A stretch of DNA of 64,000 nt, from assembly GCF_001592305.1 (NCBI RefSeq), contig NZ_BCWR01000018.1:1-64000 (forward strand). Reading direction: 5' to 3'. This DNA is from Hydrogenophaga taeniospiralis CCUG 15921 (GTDB lineage Bacteria; Pseudomonadota; Gammaproteobacteria; Burkholderiales; Burkholderiaceae_C). A model generated the notes under the pieces. It was given only the letters and a program-made list of their open reading frames with translations, did no database searches and was not told where the DNA came from. Of this stretch, positions 39,123 to 49,896 are shown piece after piece. Every line of letters starts with the position of its first letter. The first letter of the stretch is position 1. The position numbers and the translations under genes are program-made.

Positions 39123-39622
39123 CAGCGGGGGACGGAGGAGGAGCGGGGCCGGAAACGGGCCACGCGGGCCGCACCGGACTGGGTGCGGGTGCGCACGCCA
39201 GTGCGTGCTTTGAACCATTGGGGCGTGGCGTTCTGCTTGATGCGCCAGTTCTTTTTCGGATGTTTGTAAACCGGGTACAGCGATGAGCCAATGGAACCCA
39301 TGGCCTCGCTGCTGTCCGAGCCGTAGGTGGCGCCGTCCAGCCCGGCGGTGGCTTCGGACCAGGATTTTTCGAAGTCGCTGGCCCCGCTCTGCACCGACGT
39401 TTCAACGTCGCGGGCAGCGCTCTCCACCGAATCCTTCATCTTCTTGAGCTCTTCGAGCTCCATGGACCGGCTGACCTCGGCCTTCACGTCGGACACGTAA
39501 CGCTGCGCCTTGCCCAGCAAGGCCCCCACGGTGCGCGCCACGCGCGGCAGCTTTTCCGGACCGATGACGATCAACGCCACCGCCCCGATGAGAGCGAGTT
39601 TGGAAATGCCCAGATCAATCAT
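39122..39622 (-). CDS. tatB: Sec-independent translocase subunit TatB
   Basis: TatB partners TatC as the twin-arginine signal receptor. The 166-residue protein has a short N-terminal membrane helix ([21 protein letters not shown]), an amphipathic helix and a cytoplasmic coiled region. The C-terminal 45 residues are strongly basic (many Arg and Lys, up to RSSSVPR), a long tail compared with the functional core. It follows tatA and overlaps tatC. Confidence 0.95.
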   Translation of the reverse strand: MIDLGISKLALIGAVALIVIGPEKLPRVARTVGALLGKAQRYVSDVKAEVSRSMELEELKKMKDSVESAARDVETSVQSGASDFEKSWSEATAGLDGATYGSDSSEAMGSIGSSLYPVYKHPKKNWRIKQNATPQWFKARTGVRTRTQSGAARVARFRPRSSSVPR

Positions 39623-39714
39623 GTATCAGCCATCCTGCGGGCAAGGTCGGGCATTGGGATCAAGCCCTGTGTTCGCCGGGCAGTGCGCACGTGCTACGCC
39701 GGCAGGCTCAAAGT

Positions 39715-39957
39715 TCAGCTCTTCTGCTTGGCTTCAACGTCGATGGTGTTTTTGTCGGTGCGGGTGTCCTGAGTCACCTGACCGGCAGGCGTCGAGGTGG
39801 CATCTGCCGCACTTTGACCACCTTCCTTCATGCCATCCTTGAAACCCTTGACGGCGCCGCCCAGATCCGAACCGATGTTTTTAAGCTTTTTGGTGCCGAA
39901 CACCATCACAACGATCAGCAGCACGATCAACCAGTGCCAAATCGAGAAAGAACCCAT
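39715..39957 (-). CDS. tatA: Sec-independent translocase subunit TatA
   Basis: TatA oligomers form the membrane-translocating element of the Tat pathway. The 80-residue protein starts [17 protein letters not shown]; the start at 39957 is fixed by a GGAG eight bases upstream, while an in-frame ATG at 39969 overlaps that site. The membrane helix is followed by the F-G-hinge and an amphipathic helix, then a Thr/Asp-rich tail. It opens tatABC, about 125 bases after hinT. Confidence 0.95.
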   Translation of the reverse strand: MGSFSIWHWLIVLLIVVMVFGTKKLKNIGSDLGGAVKGFKDGMKEGGQSAADATSTPAGQVTQDTRTDKNTIDVEAKQKS

Positions 39958-40082
39958 GATTTTCTCCAAACATATATAAGTAGTGCGCGTGACGCTGTAG
40001 ATGGGATTCTAAGCCCCGCCAAGAGTTCAGCAGCCCGCCCAAAGGGGAACCTCGGGTCTGCTGTAGAAGGTCTGTACCCCGA

Positions 40083-40445
40083 TCAACCGCGCAACCAGGG
40101 ACGTGGTCCACCCATCACATGCAGGTGCAGGTGGTGTACCTCCTGCCCCCCTTCTGCGCCGGTGTTGCAGACCAGGCGAAACCCACCGTCCGGGTACGGG
40201 TTACAGCCCTGCTCGGCAGCCAGTTTCGGCGCCAGCACCATCATGCGCCCCATCAGGCGTTCGTGCTCGGGTGTGAGCTGCGCCAGCGACGGGATGTGTT
40301 GCCTGGGCACCATGAGAAAGTGCACGGGAGCCCAGGGATGGATGTCGTGAAAGACGTAGATATCTTCGTCCTCATAGACTTTTTTTGACGGAATCTGTCC
40401 GGCGATGATCTTGCAGAAGATGCAGTTGGGGTCGTGTGCGCTCAT
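40083..40445 (-). CDS. hinT: HIT-family nucleotide hydrolase (HinT type)
   Basis: This 120-residue histidine-triad protein hydrolyses purine nucleoside phosphoramidates. The N-terminal Cys pair (CIFCK), the catalytic triad HLHLHVMGG near the C-terminus and the HIPSLAQL block identify it. It lies between a DUF4870 gene and tatA, a neighbourhood typical for Burkholderiales (his-hinT-tat). Confidence 0.95.
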   Translation of the reverse strand: MSAHDPNCIFCKIIAGQIPSKKVYEDEDIYVFHDIHPWAPVHFLMVPRQHIPSLAQLTPEHERLMGRMMVLAPKLAAEQGCNPYPDGGFRLVCNTGAEGGQEVHHLHLHVMGGPRPWLRG

Positions 40446-40460
40446 GGTTCGGGAATCTGA

Positions 40461-40850
40461 TCAGTCGGGCATGGGTTGATTGGCATTCATGCGCACCATG
40501 CCCTTGACAATGCGGTAGAGGAACCAGATGGAGATCACCACCCAGGCGATCATTCCGGGTAGCAACAGCAAAAACCACAGCGGGAGGGTGACAACGTAAA
40601 GAACGCCTGCCCAGATCACGGTGCGGATGCGCCAGCGGAAATGACTGACTTGCCATGTGCCCTCCGCGTCGCCTTGCTTCACCAGATCAATCACCAGCGC
40701 CACCAGCAGCAGGCCGGCGCCTACCTGGGCGCCGGGTACCACCGCCGCCACGGCCACGATCAGATGCAAGATGTAACTGAGCCAGCCCACGCTTTTGAGC
40801 GATTGTGCTTTCTCGCTGTCCACGGCTTCCATATCGACGATATCGCTCAT
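40461..40850 (-). CDS. DUF4870-family membrane protein
   Basis: This 129-residue protein has three predicted membrane helices (about 22-45, 80-100 and 100-120) and fits my recollection of DUF4870, whose function is unknown. A short acidic N-terminus and a conserved [17 protein letters not shown] segment precede the first helix. The ATG overlaps the hisE stop (ATGA), so it is translationally coupled to a histidine gene. Confidence 0.75.
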   Translation of the reverse strand: MSDIVDMEAVDSEKAQSLKSVGWLSYILHLIVAVAAVVPGAQVGAGLLLVALVIDLVKQGDAEGTWQVSHFRWRIRTVIWAGVLYVVTLPLWFLLLLPGMIAWVVISIWFLYRIVKGMVRMNANQPMPD

Positions 40851-41233
40851 GACGCACCTCCAGGGTTTGAGGATTCCGACTCGCGCACGACCGCCTTGCG
40901 CAGTGCCTTCTCTTCCAGCCCGCTCAGGCCTTCGCGACGCACCAACTCACTCACCACGTCGGCAGGCGTCTTTCCGTAGTGCGCCAGCGCGATCATGCAG
41001 TGAAACCAGAGATCGGCCACCTCGTTGACCAGCTTCTGGCCGTCGCCCCCATGGTCCACATCTTTGGCGGCCATGACGGTTTCGGTGGCTTCCTCTCCAA
41101 TCTTCTTCAGGAAGGCGTCCGGCCCCTTGTGCAGCAACCGGGCCACATAGCTTTTCTCCGGGTCGCCACCGTTCACGGGTTTGCGGCTTTCTATCACGGC
41201 GGCCAGGCGCGCCAGGGCATCGATGGAAGACAT
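40847..41233 (-). CDS. hisE: Phosphoribosyl-ATP diphosphatase HisE
   Basis: HisE converts phosphoribosyl-ATP to phosphoribosyl-AMP, the second step of histidine synthesis. The 128-residue protein has the MazG-like helical fold with [11 protein letters not shown] and EVADLWFH motifs (metal-binding acidic residues). It is separate from HisI, unlike in enterobacteria where the two are fused. It starts 9 bases after hisI. Confidence 0.96.
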   Translation of the reverse strand: MSSIDALARLAAVIESRKPVNGGDPEKSYVARLLHKGPDAFLKKIGEEATETVMAAKDVDHGGDGQKLVNEVADLWFHCMIALAHYGKTPADVVSELVRREGLSGLEEKALRKAVVRESESSNPGGAS

Positions 41234-41242
41234 GCGGGTGTT

Positions 41243-41632
41243 CTATTTGTAGATGGATTCAGGGTCTTTCAGCACCGGATCCACCGCGTGCCACTGTCCA
41301 TTTTCGTGGCGCTGGAAGAAACAGCTGTGACGACCGGTATGGCAGGCAATGCCGGGCTCGTGGCCAAGCTGGGTGACCTTGAGCAGCACCACGTCGTTGT
41401 CGCAATCCAGCCGGATATCGTGCACCGTCTGTACATGGCCGGACTCTTCGCCCTTAAACCAAAGCCTGTTGCGCGAGCGGCTGAAATAGACCGCACGGCC
41501 GAGTTCGGCGGTCTTCTGCAGGGCCTCGCGATTCATCCAGGCAAACATCAACACATCACCGCTTGCGGCTTCCTGCGCGATCACCGGGACCAGGCCTTGG
41601 GCGTCCCATTTCACTTCATCCAACCAGTTCAT
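41243..41632 (-). CDS. hisI: Phosphoribosyl-AMP cyclohydrolase HisI
   Basis: HisI opens the adenine ring of phosphoribosyl-AMP, the third step of histidine synthesis. The 129-residue protein has the zinc-binding Cys ([11 protein letters not shown], then CHTGRHSCF) and the MFAWMN region. It stands alone as a domain (no HisE fusion). It is separated from hisF by the oppositely oriented LapA-like gene, so it needs read-through or its own promoter. Confidence 0.97.
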   Translation of the reverse strand: MNWLDEVKWDAQGLVPVIAQEAASGDVLMFAWMNREALQKTAELGRAVYFSRSRNRLWFKGEESGHVQTVHDIRLDCDNDVVLLKVTQLGHEPGIACHTGRHSCFFQRHENGQWHAVDPVLKDPESIYK

Positions 41633-41742
41633 GGCGGGAATCTACCATGTGCGACTCCTTACAGAGTCCGTGGCTGAATGGCGGTAGGATGGTTTTGCCC
41701 TCAGCCCCACTCCGGGGCCGGGCTCACCCGAGAGACAACGCC

Positions 41743-42237
41743 ATGAAAATTCGAACAATCCTCCTGATCCTGTTCATCCTGCTGATTGCCGGGTTCGTGG
41801 CCCTCAACTTCGAGCAGATACTGCAACCCTCCACACTCAACTTCGGATTCTCCGAGGTGCAGGCGCCCATGGGGCTGGTGCTGCTAGGCATGCTGGCTCT
41901 GGTGCTGGTGGTCTTCCTGCTCGCGCTGGTCTACTACCAGACCGTGCACCTGATGGAGGTACGCCGCATCACGCGCGAGGTGGCCGAGCAGCGCCGCCTG
42001 GCCGATCAGGCCGAAGCGTCCCGGTTCACCGAGCTGCGCCAGTACCTGCAAACGGAGATGCAGGCCACGGCCGCGCGCGAACGGGATCTGTCGGACAAGA
42101 TGCACCAGAAAATCGAGCAGCTACAGACCATTCTGACCCGGGTGATCGAACAGTCCGGCAACGGCCTGGAGGCCAGCATTGGTGAACTGGAAGACCGGCT
42201 GGAGCGGCAACTGCCGAACCGGCAGCCCCCGAACTGA
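41743..42237 (+). CDS. LapA-like membrane protein with coiled coil
   Basis: This 164-residue protein has two N-terminal membrane helices (about 4-24 and 45-68), then a long cytoplasmic coiled coil (to about 160). The layout fits LapA/DUF1049 proteins, which in E. coli work with LapB to control LPS synthesis; no lapB is in the window. The ATG at 41743 lies after AGAGAC. It is the only plus-strand gene in the 24-kb tat-his-mla-glt run and lies between hisF and hisI, antisense to their transcription. Its stop is 16 bases from the hisF stop. Confidence 0.7.
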   Translation: MKIRTILLILFILLIAGFVALNFEQILQPSTLNFGFSEVQAPMGLVLLGMLALVLVVFLLALVYYQTVHLMEVRRITREVAEQRRLADQAEASRFTELRQYLQTEMQATAARERDLSDKMHQKIEQLQTILTRVIEQSGNGLEASIGELEDRLERQLPNRQPPN

Positions 42238-42253
42238 ACCTACGCCGATCGGG

Positions 42254-43033
<780 letters not shown>

Positions 43034-43044
43034 GGGCTTCTCGT

Positions 43045-43785
43045 TCAGCCGTTCAGGTCGTCGGCCAGCTTTTGCGCGGCCTCGAAGTCCAGATCGCCGC
43101 TGTAGATCGAGCGGCCGCAGATCACGCCCTCGATGCCCTCGTCTTCCACATCGCACAAGGCGCGGATGTCGTCCAGATTGGACAGGCCACCGGAAGCAAT
43201 GACCGGTACCGACAAGGCCTGCGCGAGCCTGACCGTGGCGTCGATGTTGATGCCGCTGAGCATGCCGTCGCGACCGATATCGGTGTAGATGATGCCTTCG
43301 ACGCCGTAGTCCTCGAACTTCTTGCCCAGATCGACCACCTCGTGGCCGGTGAGCTTGCTCCAGCCGTCGGTGGCCACCTTGCCGTCCTTGGCGTCCAGGC
43401 CCACGATGATGTGGCCACCGAACGCGGTGCAGGCGTCCTGCAGGAAACCGGGGTTCTTGACCGCCGCCGTGCCGATGATCACGTAGCGCAGACCGGCGTC
43501 CAGGTAGCGCTCAATGGTGTCGAGATCGCGAATCCCGCCACCGAGCTGCACGTCCACCTCGGACCCCACCTCCTTGAGGATGGCTCGGATGGCCTGCTCG
43601 TTCTTGGGTTTGCCGGCAAACGCCCCGTTCAGGTCCACCAGGTGCACACGGCGTGCCCCCTTGTCGACCCAGGCACGCGCCATGGCGGCCGGGTCTTCGC
43701 CAAACACCGTGGATTGGTCCATGTCGCCCTGTTTGAGGCGAACACACTGGCCGTCTTTCAGATCAATGGCAGGAATCAGCAACAT
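43045..43785 (-). CDS. hisA: ProFAR isomerase HisA
   Basis: HisA isomerises ProFAR to PRFAR, the fourth step of histidine synthesis. The 246-residue TIM barrel starts [17 protein letters not shown] (catalytic Asp in AIDLK) and has the second catalytic Asp in [10 protein letters not shown]. It follows hisH by 27 bases and precedes hisF. Confidence 0.97.
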   Translation of the reverse strand: MLLIPAIDLKDGQCVRLKQGDMDQSTVFGEDPAAMARAWVDKGARRVHLVDLNGAFAGKPKNEQAIRAILKEVGSEVDVQLGGGIRDLDTIERYLDAGLRYVIIGTAAVKNPGFLQDACTAFGGHIIVGLDAKDGKVATDGWSKLTGHEVVDLGKKFEDYGVEGIIYTDIGRDGMLSGINIDATVRLAQALSVPVIASGGLSNLDDIRALCDVEDEGIEGVICGRSIYSGDLDFEAAQKLADDLNG

Positions 43786-43812
43786 GATGGTCTAGGTGAA
43801 GGGCGGATGGAC

Positions 43813-44475
43813 TTAAGGGTTCCAGTGAAGGAAGTTGCGGTAGAGCGCGAGCCCCTGGTCGGCACTCTTTTCAGGATGAAACTGGGTCGCAAAAATATTG
43901 TCACGTGCGATGGCTGCCGCGAAGCGCCCCCCGTAGTCGGCTTCGCCCACACAGTGTTGAACGTGGGCAGGACGGGCGTAGTAACTGTGCACGAAATAAA
44001 AATAGGCGCCCTCGTCGATGCCGGCCCACAGGGGATGCGCCGACCCGTGGCCGAGCTCGTGGAACACCTGGTTCCAGCCCATTTGCGGCACCTTGAAACG
44101 GCTCCCATCGGCCTGCAGACGCCCCTCCAGGCGAAACCGCACCACCTCGCCAGGAATCAGGCCCAGGCCATTGGTGGGACCTTCTTCGCTGCGATCCAGC
44201 AGCATCTGCATGCCCACGCAGACGCCGAACAAAGGTTTGTGGACGGCCGCATGCAACACAGCGTCCATCAGGCCGGAGGCGGCGAGTTCGCGCATGCAGT
44301 CGCCCATGTGGCCCTGCCCGGGCAGGATCACGCGTTCGGCGTCCAGCACCACCTTGGGATCGGACGTGACGCTCACGTCCACCCCACTGGCGGCGGCCAC
44401 GTGGGCCACGGCCTGCGAGACGGAACGCAGGTTCCCACTGCCGTAGTCGACCACGGCGACAGTCTTGCGGTTCAT
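43813..44475 (-). CDS. hisH: Imidazole glycerol phosphate synthase glutaminase HisH
   Basis: HisH is the glutaminase half of imidazole glycerol phosphate synthase. The 220-residue class I amidotransferase has the nucleophile Cys in GVCVGMQ (GICLGMQ is more usual), and His-Glu in QFHPEKS. It follows hisB by 13 bases. Confidence 0.96.
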   Translation of the reverse strand: MNRKTVAVVDYGSGNLRSVSQAVAHVAAASGVDVSVTSDPKVVLDAERVILPGQGHMGDCMRELAASGLMDAVLHAAVHKPLFGVCVGMQMLLDRSEEGPTNGLGLIPGEVVRFRLEGRLQADGSRFKVPQMGWNQVFHELGHGSAHPLWAGIDEGAYFYFVHSYYARPAHVQHCVGEADYGGRFAAAIARDNIFATQFHPEKSADQGLALYRNFLHWNP

Positions 44476-44488
44476 CGGACAGGAATGC

Positions 44489-45112
44489 TCAGAGCGAGCC
44501 TTTGGTCGAGGGGATCACATCGCCCATGCGCGGATCGCGCTCGAGCGCCATGCGCAGCGCGCGGGCAAATGCCTTGAACACGGTCTCTGCCTGGTGGTGG
44601 GCATTCTCGCCCTTCAGGTTGTCGATGTGCAGCGTGACCCCCGCATGATTTACAAAACCCTGGAAAAACTCGAACGCCAATTGGGTGTCGAAGGCGCCCA
44701 CCATGCCACTCTTGAACGGCACGTGCATGTGCAGGCCGGGGCGACCCGAAAAATCGACCACCACACGCGACAAGGCCTCGTCCAGCGGCACGTAAGCGTG
44801 CCCGTAGCGGCGGATGCCCTTCTTGTCGCCCACGGCCTTGGCGAACGCCTGGCCGAGCGTGATGCCCACGTCTTCCACCGTGTGATGGCCATCGATGTGC
44901 AGGTCGCCCTTGGCCTGGATATCGAGGTCGATCAGGCCGTGACGCGCGATCTGGTCGAGCATGTGGTCGAAGAAACCGATGCCGGTGGACAGGTTGGCCG
45001 TTCCCGTGCCGTCAAGATTGACGCGAACGGTGATCTGCGTTTCCGCGGTGTTGCGCTGGACGTCGGCCACGCGGTCGGCGGAAGCGGGGGAAACGGAGGA
45101 CATGACGGTCAT
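44489..45112 (-). CDS. hisB: Imidazoleglycerol-phosphate dehydratase HisB
   Basis: HisB dehydrates imidazole glycerol phosphate. The 207-residue protein is the monofunctional type, without the histidinol-phosphatase domain of enterobacteria. Metal-binding His motifs are in DGHHTVED and NAHHQAE, and GFFDHML is typical. The ATG at 45112 overlaps the hisC stop (ATGA); a second ATG at 45103 is possible. A separate histidinol phosphatase is not in the window. Confidence 0.97.
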   Translation of the reverse strand: MTVMSSVSPASADRVADVQRNTAETQITVRVNLDGTGTANLSTGIGFFDHMLDQIARHGLIDLDIQAKGDLHIDGHHTVEDVGITLGQAFAKAVGDKKGIRRYGHAYVPLDEALSRVVVDFSGRPGLHMHVPFKSGMVGAFDTQLAFEFFQGFVNHAGVTLHIDNLKGENAHHQAETVFKAFARALRMALERDPRMGDVIPSTKGSL

Positions 45113-46209
45113 AAAACTTGTGGCAGGGCGCCGATCAATTGCGCATTCTCCTCGGGGGTTCCGACGGTCAGGCGCAGACAGTTGGTCAGCGATGGGTGCA
45201 TTTTAGAAACATTCTTGACCAGAACGCCGCGTGCCTTCAGGCCATCGAAGCTGCGTTGTGCATCAGGCACACGCGCCAGCACCATGTTGGCGTCACTCGG
45301 GAAGGGCGTGACGCCCGGCATCCGGGCCAGCGCCTCAATCAGCACGGACCGCTGCTCACGGATGTGCGCCGCCTGCTGCGCGAACACCCCGGCGTGCTCC
45401 AGCGCAAACAGCGCGCATTCGGCGTTGAGCACGCTCACGTTGTAGGGCGGACGCAGCTTGTCCACCTCGTGCACCAGCGCCTGCGGGCCCAGCATGTAGC
45501 CCAGGCGCACGCCGGCCAGGCCAAATTTGGACAGTGTGCGCATGAGCAGCACGTTGGCGTTGGCCGCCGGGTTGGCCCGAATCTCGTCCAGCCAGGTCTT
45601 GCTGGAAAACGGCTGGTAGGCCTCGTCCATCACCACCAGCCCGCCAAACGTGGCCGCTTCGGCGATCAGGCGACGGATCACGGCGGCGTCCCACAGATTG
45701 GCGGTGGGGTTGTTCGGGTAGGCGATGTAGGTGATGGCGGGCCGGTGCGCGCGCATCGCGGCCAGCATGGCGGCTTCGTCCAGCTCAAAGCCGGCCGTGA
45801 GCGGCACACCGTGGAAAGCCAGCCCCTGCAGCTGCGCGCTCATGGCGTACATGACAAAACCGGGCAACGGCGCGAGGATGGACGCGCCGGGCACGTCGCA
45901 GGCCATGGCCAGCAAGGAGATCAGCTCGTCCGAGCCGTTGCCCAGCATCAGGCCATGGCCTTCGGGCAAGTCCACGTAGCTGGCCAGCGCCTGCTTGAGA
46001 TCGTCGATGCGTGCACCTGGGTAGCGGTTGATCGCCACCGCGCCCAGGCGCTCTCCCAGCTTTGCCTGCAGCTCGGGCGAGAGAGAAAACGGATTTTCCA
46101 TCGCATCGAGCTTGACCATGCCGGCCGAGTCCTGGATGGCGTAGGCGTGCATGGACTGGATGTCCTGCCGGATGAAGCGCAGCGGGTTCGGGGTGTTCAT
46201 GTCGGTCAT
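45109..46209 (-). CDS. hisC: Histidinol-phosphate aminotransferase HisC
   Basis: HisC is a PLP-dependent aminotransferase. The 366-residue protein has the N-terminal [10 protein letters not shown], the GNGSDELI block, the NPNNPT-like YPNNPT, DEAYQPF, and the PLP Lys in [11 protein letters not shown]. Its start overlaps the hisD stop and its stop overlaps the hisB start, both ATGA. Confidence 0.97.
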   Translation of the reverse strand: MTDMNTPNPLRFIRQDIQSMHAYAIQDSAGMVKLDAMENPFSLSPELQAKLGERLGAVAINRYPGARIDDLKQALASYVDLPEGHGLMLGNGSDELISLLAMACDVPGASILAPLPGFVMYAMSAQLQGLAFHGVPLTAGFELDEAAMLAAMRAHRPAITYIAYPNNPTANLWDAAVIRRLIAEAATFGGLVVMDEAYQPFSSKTWLDEIRANPAANANVLLMRTLSKFGLAGVRLGYMLGPQALVHEVDKLRPPYNVSVLNAECALFALEHAGVFAQQAAHIREQRSVLIEALARMPGVTPFPSDANMVLARVPDAQRSFDGLKARGVLVKNVSKMHPSLTNCLRLTVGTPEENAQLIGALPQVL

Positions 46210-47549
46210 CGGGCACCCCGCATCGGGGGGACGTTGGTCAGGCGCAATTCAGCGGCGCGGGCATGCGCCTGCAGGCCTTCGCCGTAGGCCAGTTCGGCGG
46301 CGATGATGCCCAGCGTCTGGGCGCCCGCGGCGCTGACTTCGATCAGGCTGCTGCGCTTCTGGAAGTCGTACACGCCCAGCGGCGACGAGAAGCGCGCGGT
46401 GCCGCTGGTGGGCAGCACGTGGTTGGGGCCGGCGCAGTAGTCGCCCAGGCTCTCGCTGGTGTAGGCGCCCAGGAAGATGGCGCCCGCGTGTTTGAGCAGC
46501 GGCTCCCAGCGGTGTGGCTCGCTGCTCGACACCTCCAGGTGCTCGGGCGCGATGCGGTTGCTGATGGCGCAGGCCTCTTCCATGTCGCGCGTCAGGATCA
46601 GCGCACCGCGGTCGTTCAGGCTCTTGGCGATGATGGCCGCGCGCGGCATGGTGGGCAGCAGGCGATCGATGGCGGCCTGCACGGCGTCGATGTAGGCGGC
46701 GTCGGGGCAGAGCAGGATGCTCTGCGCCAGTTCGTCGTGCTCGGCCTGGCTGAACAGGTCCATCGCCACCCAGTCGGCCGGCGTGCTGCCGTCGGCCAGC
46801 ACGAGAATCTCGCTCGGGCCGGCGATCATGTCGATGCCCACGGTGCCGAACACGCGCTTTTTGGCGCTGGCCACGTAGGCGTTGCCGGGGCCGGTGATCT
46901 TGTCGACCTTGGGCACGGTGGCGGTGCCGTAGGCCAGGGCCGCCACGGCCTGCGCGCCACCGATGGTGAAGGCACGCGTGACGCCGGCCACGTAGGCGGC
47001 GGCGAGCACCAGCGGGTTCTTCTCGCCCTTCGGGGTGGGCACGACCATGATGATTTCCGCCACACCCGCCACGTGCGCCGGGATGGCGTTCATCAACACA
47101 CTGGACGGATAGGCCGCTTTGCCACCGGGCACGTAGATGCCCACCCGGTCCAGTGGCGTGACCTTCTGGCCCAGCAGCGTGCCGTCTTCGTCGCGGTAGC
47201 TCCAGCTTTCGCCACTGGCGCGTTTCTGCGCCTCGTGGTAGCTGCGCACACGGCGCGCGGCGGACTCCAGCGCGTCACGCTGCGCGGCTGGCAGACCATC
47301 GAACGCTGCCTTCAGCTCGGCCTGCGTGAGCTCCAGCGCCGGCACGCCATCGGCATTCAGGCCATCAAAACGCGCTGTGTATTCCAGCACCGCCGCATCG
47401 CCGCGCTGCTGCACGTCGGCCAGGATGTCGGCCACGCGCTGCTCGATCGCGCTGTCGGTCTCGGCCGACCAATGCAAGCGCGCGGCGAACCGCGCCTCGA
47501 AATCGGACGATTGGGTGGACAGGCGGACGGGCGCGGCGGTGAGGCTCAT
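46206..47549 (-). CDS. hisD: Histidinol dehydrogenase HisD
   Basis: HisD oxidises histidinol to histidine in two NAD-dependent steps with a zinc ion. The 447-residue protein has [13 protein letters not shown], the GPGN motif and a C-terminal segment with GPNHVLPT (zinc His). It is coupled by ATGA overlaps to hisG upstream and hisC downstream. Confidence 0.97.
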   Translation of the reverse strand: MSLTAAPVRLSTQSSDFEARFAARLHWSAETDSAIEQRVADILADVQQRGDAAVLEYTARFDGLNADGVPALELTQAELKAAFDGLPAAQRDALESAARRVRSYHEAQKRASGESWSYRDEDGTLLGQKVTPLDRVGIYVPGGKAAYPSSVLMNAIPAHVAGVAEIIMVVPTPKGEKNPLVLAAAYVAGVTRAFTIGGAQAVAALAYGTATVPKVDKITGPGNAYVASAKKRVFGTVGIDMIAGPSEILVLADGSTPADWVAMDLFSQAEHDELAQSILLCPDAAYIDAVQAAIDRLLPTMPRAAIIAKSLNDRGALILTRDMEEACAISNRIAPEHLEVSSSEPHRWEPLLKHAGAIFLGAYTSESLGDYCAGPNHVLPTSGTARFSSPLGVYDFQKRSSLIEVSAAGAQTLGIIAAELAYGEGLQAHARAAELRLTNVPPMRGAR

Positions 47550-48199
47550 GACGGTACGGCGTTTTTTTCGATGGCGTTGGAGAAGGCGTCGAGGATGGGG
47601 CGGATGGCCGCCTGCTTGAGTTTGAGCGCGGCCTGGTTGACGACCAGGCGCGAACTGATGTCCATGATGCGCTCGACCTCGACCAGGTTGTTGGCCTGGA
47701 GCGTCTTGCCCGTGGACACCAGATCGACGATGGCATCGGCCAAGCCCGTCAGGGGCGCCAGCTCCATGCTGCCGTACAGCTTGATCAGGTCCACGTGCAC
47801 GCCCTTGCTGGCGAAAAACTCGCGCGCGATCGTGGTGTATTTCGTGGCCACTTTCAACCGCGAGCCCTGGCGCACAGCCGAGGCGTAGTCAAAGTCCGAC
47901 GGCACGGCCACGCTCATGCGGCACTGCGCGATCTTCAGGTCCAACGGCTGGTACAGGCCCTGGCCGCCGTGTTCGATCAGCGTGTCCCGGCCGGTCACGC
48001 CGAGGTCGGCGCCACCGTACTCCACGTAAGTCGGCACATCGGTGGCGCGCACCAGCACCACACGCACACCGGGCTGGTTGGTCGCGAGGATGAGCTTGCG
48101 CGAGGTTTCCGGGTCTTCCAGCACCTCGATGCCCGCGGCCGCAAGCAGCGGCAGGGTTTCATCGAAGATGCGGCCTTTGGACAGGGCGAGTGTGATCAT
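47546..48199 (-). CDS. hisG: ATP phosphoribosyltransferase, short form HisG
   Basis: HisG joins ATP and PRPP in the first, feedback-controlled step of histidine synthesis. The 217-residue length is the short (HisG-S) form, lacking the C-terminal regulatory domain. The PRPP region near [14 protein letters not shown] is visible. The short form needs the paralogue HisZ; none is in the window. It is coupled by ATGA to murA upstream and hisD downstream. Confidence 0.96.
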   Translation of the reverse strand: MITLALSKGRIFDETLPLLAAAGIEVLEDPETSRKLILATNQPGVRVVLVRATDVPTYVEYGGADLGVTGRDTLIEHGGQGLYQPLDLKIAQCRMSVAVPSDFDYASAVRQGSRLKVATKYTTIAREFFASKGVHVDLIKLYGSMELAPLTGLADAIVDLVSTGKTLQANNLVEVERIMDISSRLVVNQAALKLKQAAIRPILDAFSNAIEKNAVPS

Positions 48200-49476
48200 T
48201 TGATTCGTTCTATATCGGCGCCAATGCCGCGCAGTTTGGCTTCCATCTGGTCGTAGCCGCGGTCCAGGTGGTAGATGCGGTCAACGATGGTTTCGCCCTC
48301 GGCCACCAGACCGGCGATCACCAGACTGGCCGAAGCGCGCAGGTCGGTCGCCATCACCGTGGCACCCGACAGGCGATCAATGCCCTCGATCACCGCCACC
48401 TTGCCATCGGTCTGGATGTGAGCCCCCAGGCGAACCAGCTCGTTGACGTGCATGAACCGGTTTTCAAAAATGGTTTCCGTCACCGTGCTGGTGCCCTGGG
48501 CAATGCAGTTGAGCGCCATGAACTGGGCCTGCATGTCGGTCGGGAAACCCGGGTATTCGGTGGTGCGAAAGCTTTGCGCCTTGAGCCGGCCGGACGCCCG
48601 CACGCGGATGAAGTCGCCATCGCTGTCCCGGCCCCCCTCGATAACGGCACCCGCTTCGCGCAGCTTCTCGATCACCGCATCCAGATGATCGGCGCGGCCG
48701 TGGCGCAGCAACACGTCTCCCCCCGTGGCCGCCACCGCGCACAGGAAGGTACCCGCTTCGATGCGGTCGGCCACCACTTGGTGGTCGCAGCCGTGCAGGC
48801 GCTCCACGCCCTGGATGCGGATACGGCTGGTGCCATGCCCCTCGATCTGCGCACCCATGGCGATCAGCATCTCGGCCAGATCACCAATCTCCGGCTCCTG
48901 GGCGGCGTTTTCCAGCACAGTCTCGCCCTCGGCCAGCGTGGCGGCCATGAGGAAGTTCTCGGTTCCGGTCACCGTCACCATGTCGGTGGTGATGCGGGCG
49001 CCGCGCAGCCGGCTGCGGCCGGCGCCCAGCTTGGCCACCATGTAGCCGTGCTCCACCTCGATGTCGGCTCCCATGGCCTGCATGCCCTTGATGTGCTGGT
49101 CCACCGGTCGCGAGCCGATGGCGCAGCCACCCGGCAATGACACGCGGGCATGGCCGAAGCGTGCCAGCAAGGGCCCGAGCACCAGCACCGATGCACGCAT
49201 GGTCTTGACCAGCTCGTAGGGCGCCTCGGGCTGGATGGGGTCGGAAGCCTGCAGGGTCATGCCACCGCGCTCGCCGTGGGTCTCGGTCCGCACACCCATG
49301 TTGTCCAGCAGAAGACGCATGGTGGCCACGTCGCGCAGGCGCGGCACATTGAACAGCGTCACCGGATCGGCCGTCAGCAGGGTGGCGCAAAGCTCCGGCA
49401 AGGCCGCGTTCTTGGCACCGGAGATGTTCACTTCTCCGTGCAGCGCACGGCCGCCGGTGATTCGCAGTTTGTCCAT
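48196..49476 (-). CDS. murA: UDP-N-acetylglucosamine enolpyruvyltransferase MurA
   Basis: MurA starts peptidoglycan precursor synthesis by adding enolpyruvate to UDP-GlcNAc. The 426-residue protein has the catalytic Cys in the [11 protein letters not shown] loop (target of fosfomycin) and the N-terminal [10 protein letters not shown]. It is preceded by the IbaG/BolA gene, a conserved ibaG-murA pair, and its stop overlaps the hisG start. Confidence 0.98.
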   Translation of the reverse strand: MDKLRITGGRALHGEVNISGAKNAALPELCATLLTADPVTLFNVPRLRDVATMRLLLDNMGVRTETHGERGGMTLQASDPIQPEAPYELVKTMRASVLVLGPLLARFGHARVSLPGGCAIGSRPVDQHIKGMQAMGADIEVEHGYMVAKLGAGRSRLRGARITTDMVTVTGTENFLMAATLAEGETVLENAAQEPEIGDLAEMLIAMGAQIEGHGTSRIRIQGVERLHGCDHQVVADRIEAGTFLCAVAATGGDVLLRHGRADHLDAVIEKLREAGAVIEGGRDSDGDFIRVRASGRLKAQSFRTTEYPGFPTDMQAQFMALNCIAQGTSTVTETIFENRFMHVNELVRLGAHIQTDGKVAVIEGIDRLSGATVMATDLRASASLVIAGLVAEGETIVDRIYHLDRGYDQMEAKLRGIGADIERIK

Positions 49477-49578
49477 GGAACAGTTGTCTTTCAGTTGTCA
49501 ACGACGGACAGCGCCGCCGAAAGCGCACGAGGCGCACGCACCAAGGTCACCACAGAGCCAGCTCCACCAGGCCGCAAG

Positions 49579-49600
49579 TGATCCCGGCACAGGGGGATCA
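49579..49600 (-). other. Stem-loop at the ibaG stop codon
   Basis: A perfect 7-bp stem (TGATCCC / GGGATCA, loop of 8) includes the ibaG/bolA stop codon in one arm. On the plus strand it is followed by TTTT; on the transcribed minus strand it has no U-tract. It may modulate expression between ibaG and murA. Confidence 0.35.
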
Positions 49601-49834
49601 TTTTCCAGCCCACTCGGCGGGCGTGTAGGTTTTCATCGACAGCGCATGCACTTCATCGCTCTGGATGCGCGCACCCAAGGTGGCGTACACCCGCTTGTGG
49701 CGCGCAATGGCCCGCATGCCCTCGAACTCGGGCGACACGATGACCGCAGCCCAGTGGCGGCCGTCCCCCGTGACTTCGATGTGTTCACAGGGCAGACCTG
49801 CGGCGATGAGTTGTTGCAGTTGATCAGCGGTCAT
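49598..49834 (-). CDS. ibaG: BolA-family protein, IbaG type
   Basis: This 78-residue protein has the BolA fold: the GDGRHWAAVIVS strand and the RHKRVYATLG helix-turn. IbaG/BolA proteins work with CGFS glutaredoxins in iron-sulfur handling, and E. coli ibaG sits next to murA and mlaB. The position downstream of the Mla and ABC-2 genes and before murA supports the IbaG assignment. The ATG at 49834 gives the expected length; the longer frame is a shadow. Confidence 0.9.
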   Translation of the reverse strand: MTADQLQQLIAAGLPCEHIEVTGDGRHWAAVIVSPEFEGMRAIARHKRVYATLGARIQSDEVHALSMKTYTPAEWAGK

Positions 49835-49896
49835 GACGGGGTCAGAAAAAAAGGACGTCGTTGGGCCACGGCGAGCAGGCAACGGGGCGGGCCATG

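Noticed and set aside
43072..44577. A 501-codon plus-strand frame opposite hisA-hisH
   Set aside because: Crosses the junction of two real genes and shows no domain.
46263..47888. A 541-codon frame opposite hisD-hisG
   Set aside because: Spans two coupled real genes on the other strand and has no recognisable domain.
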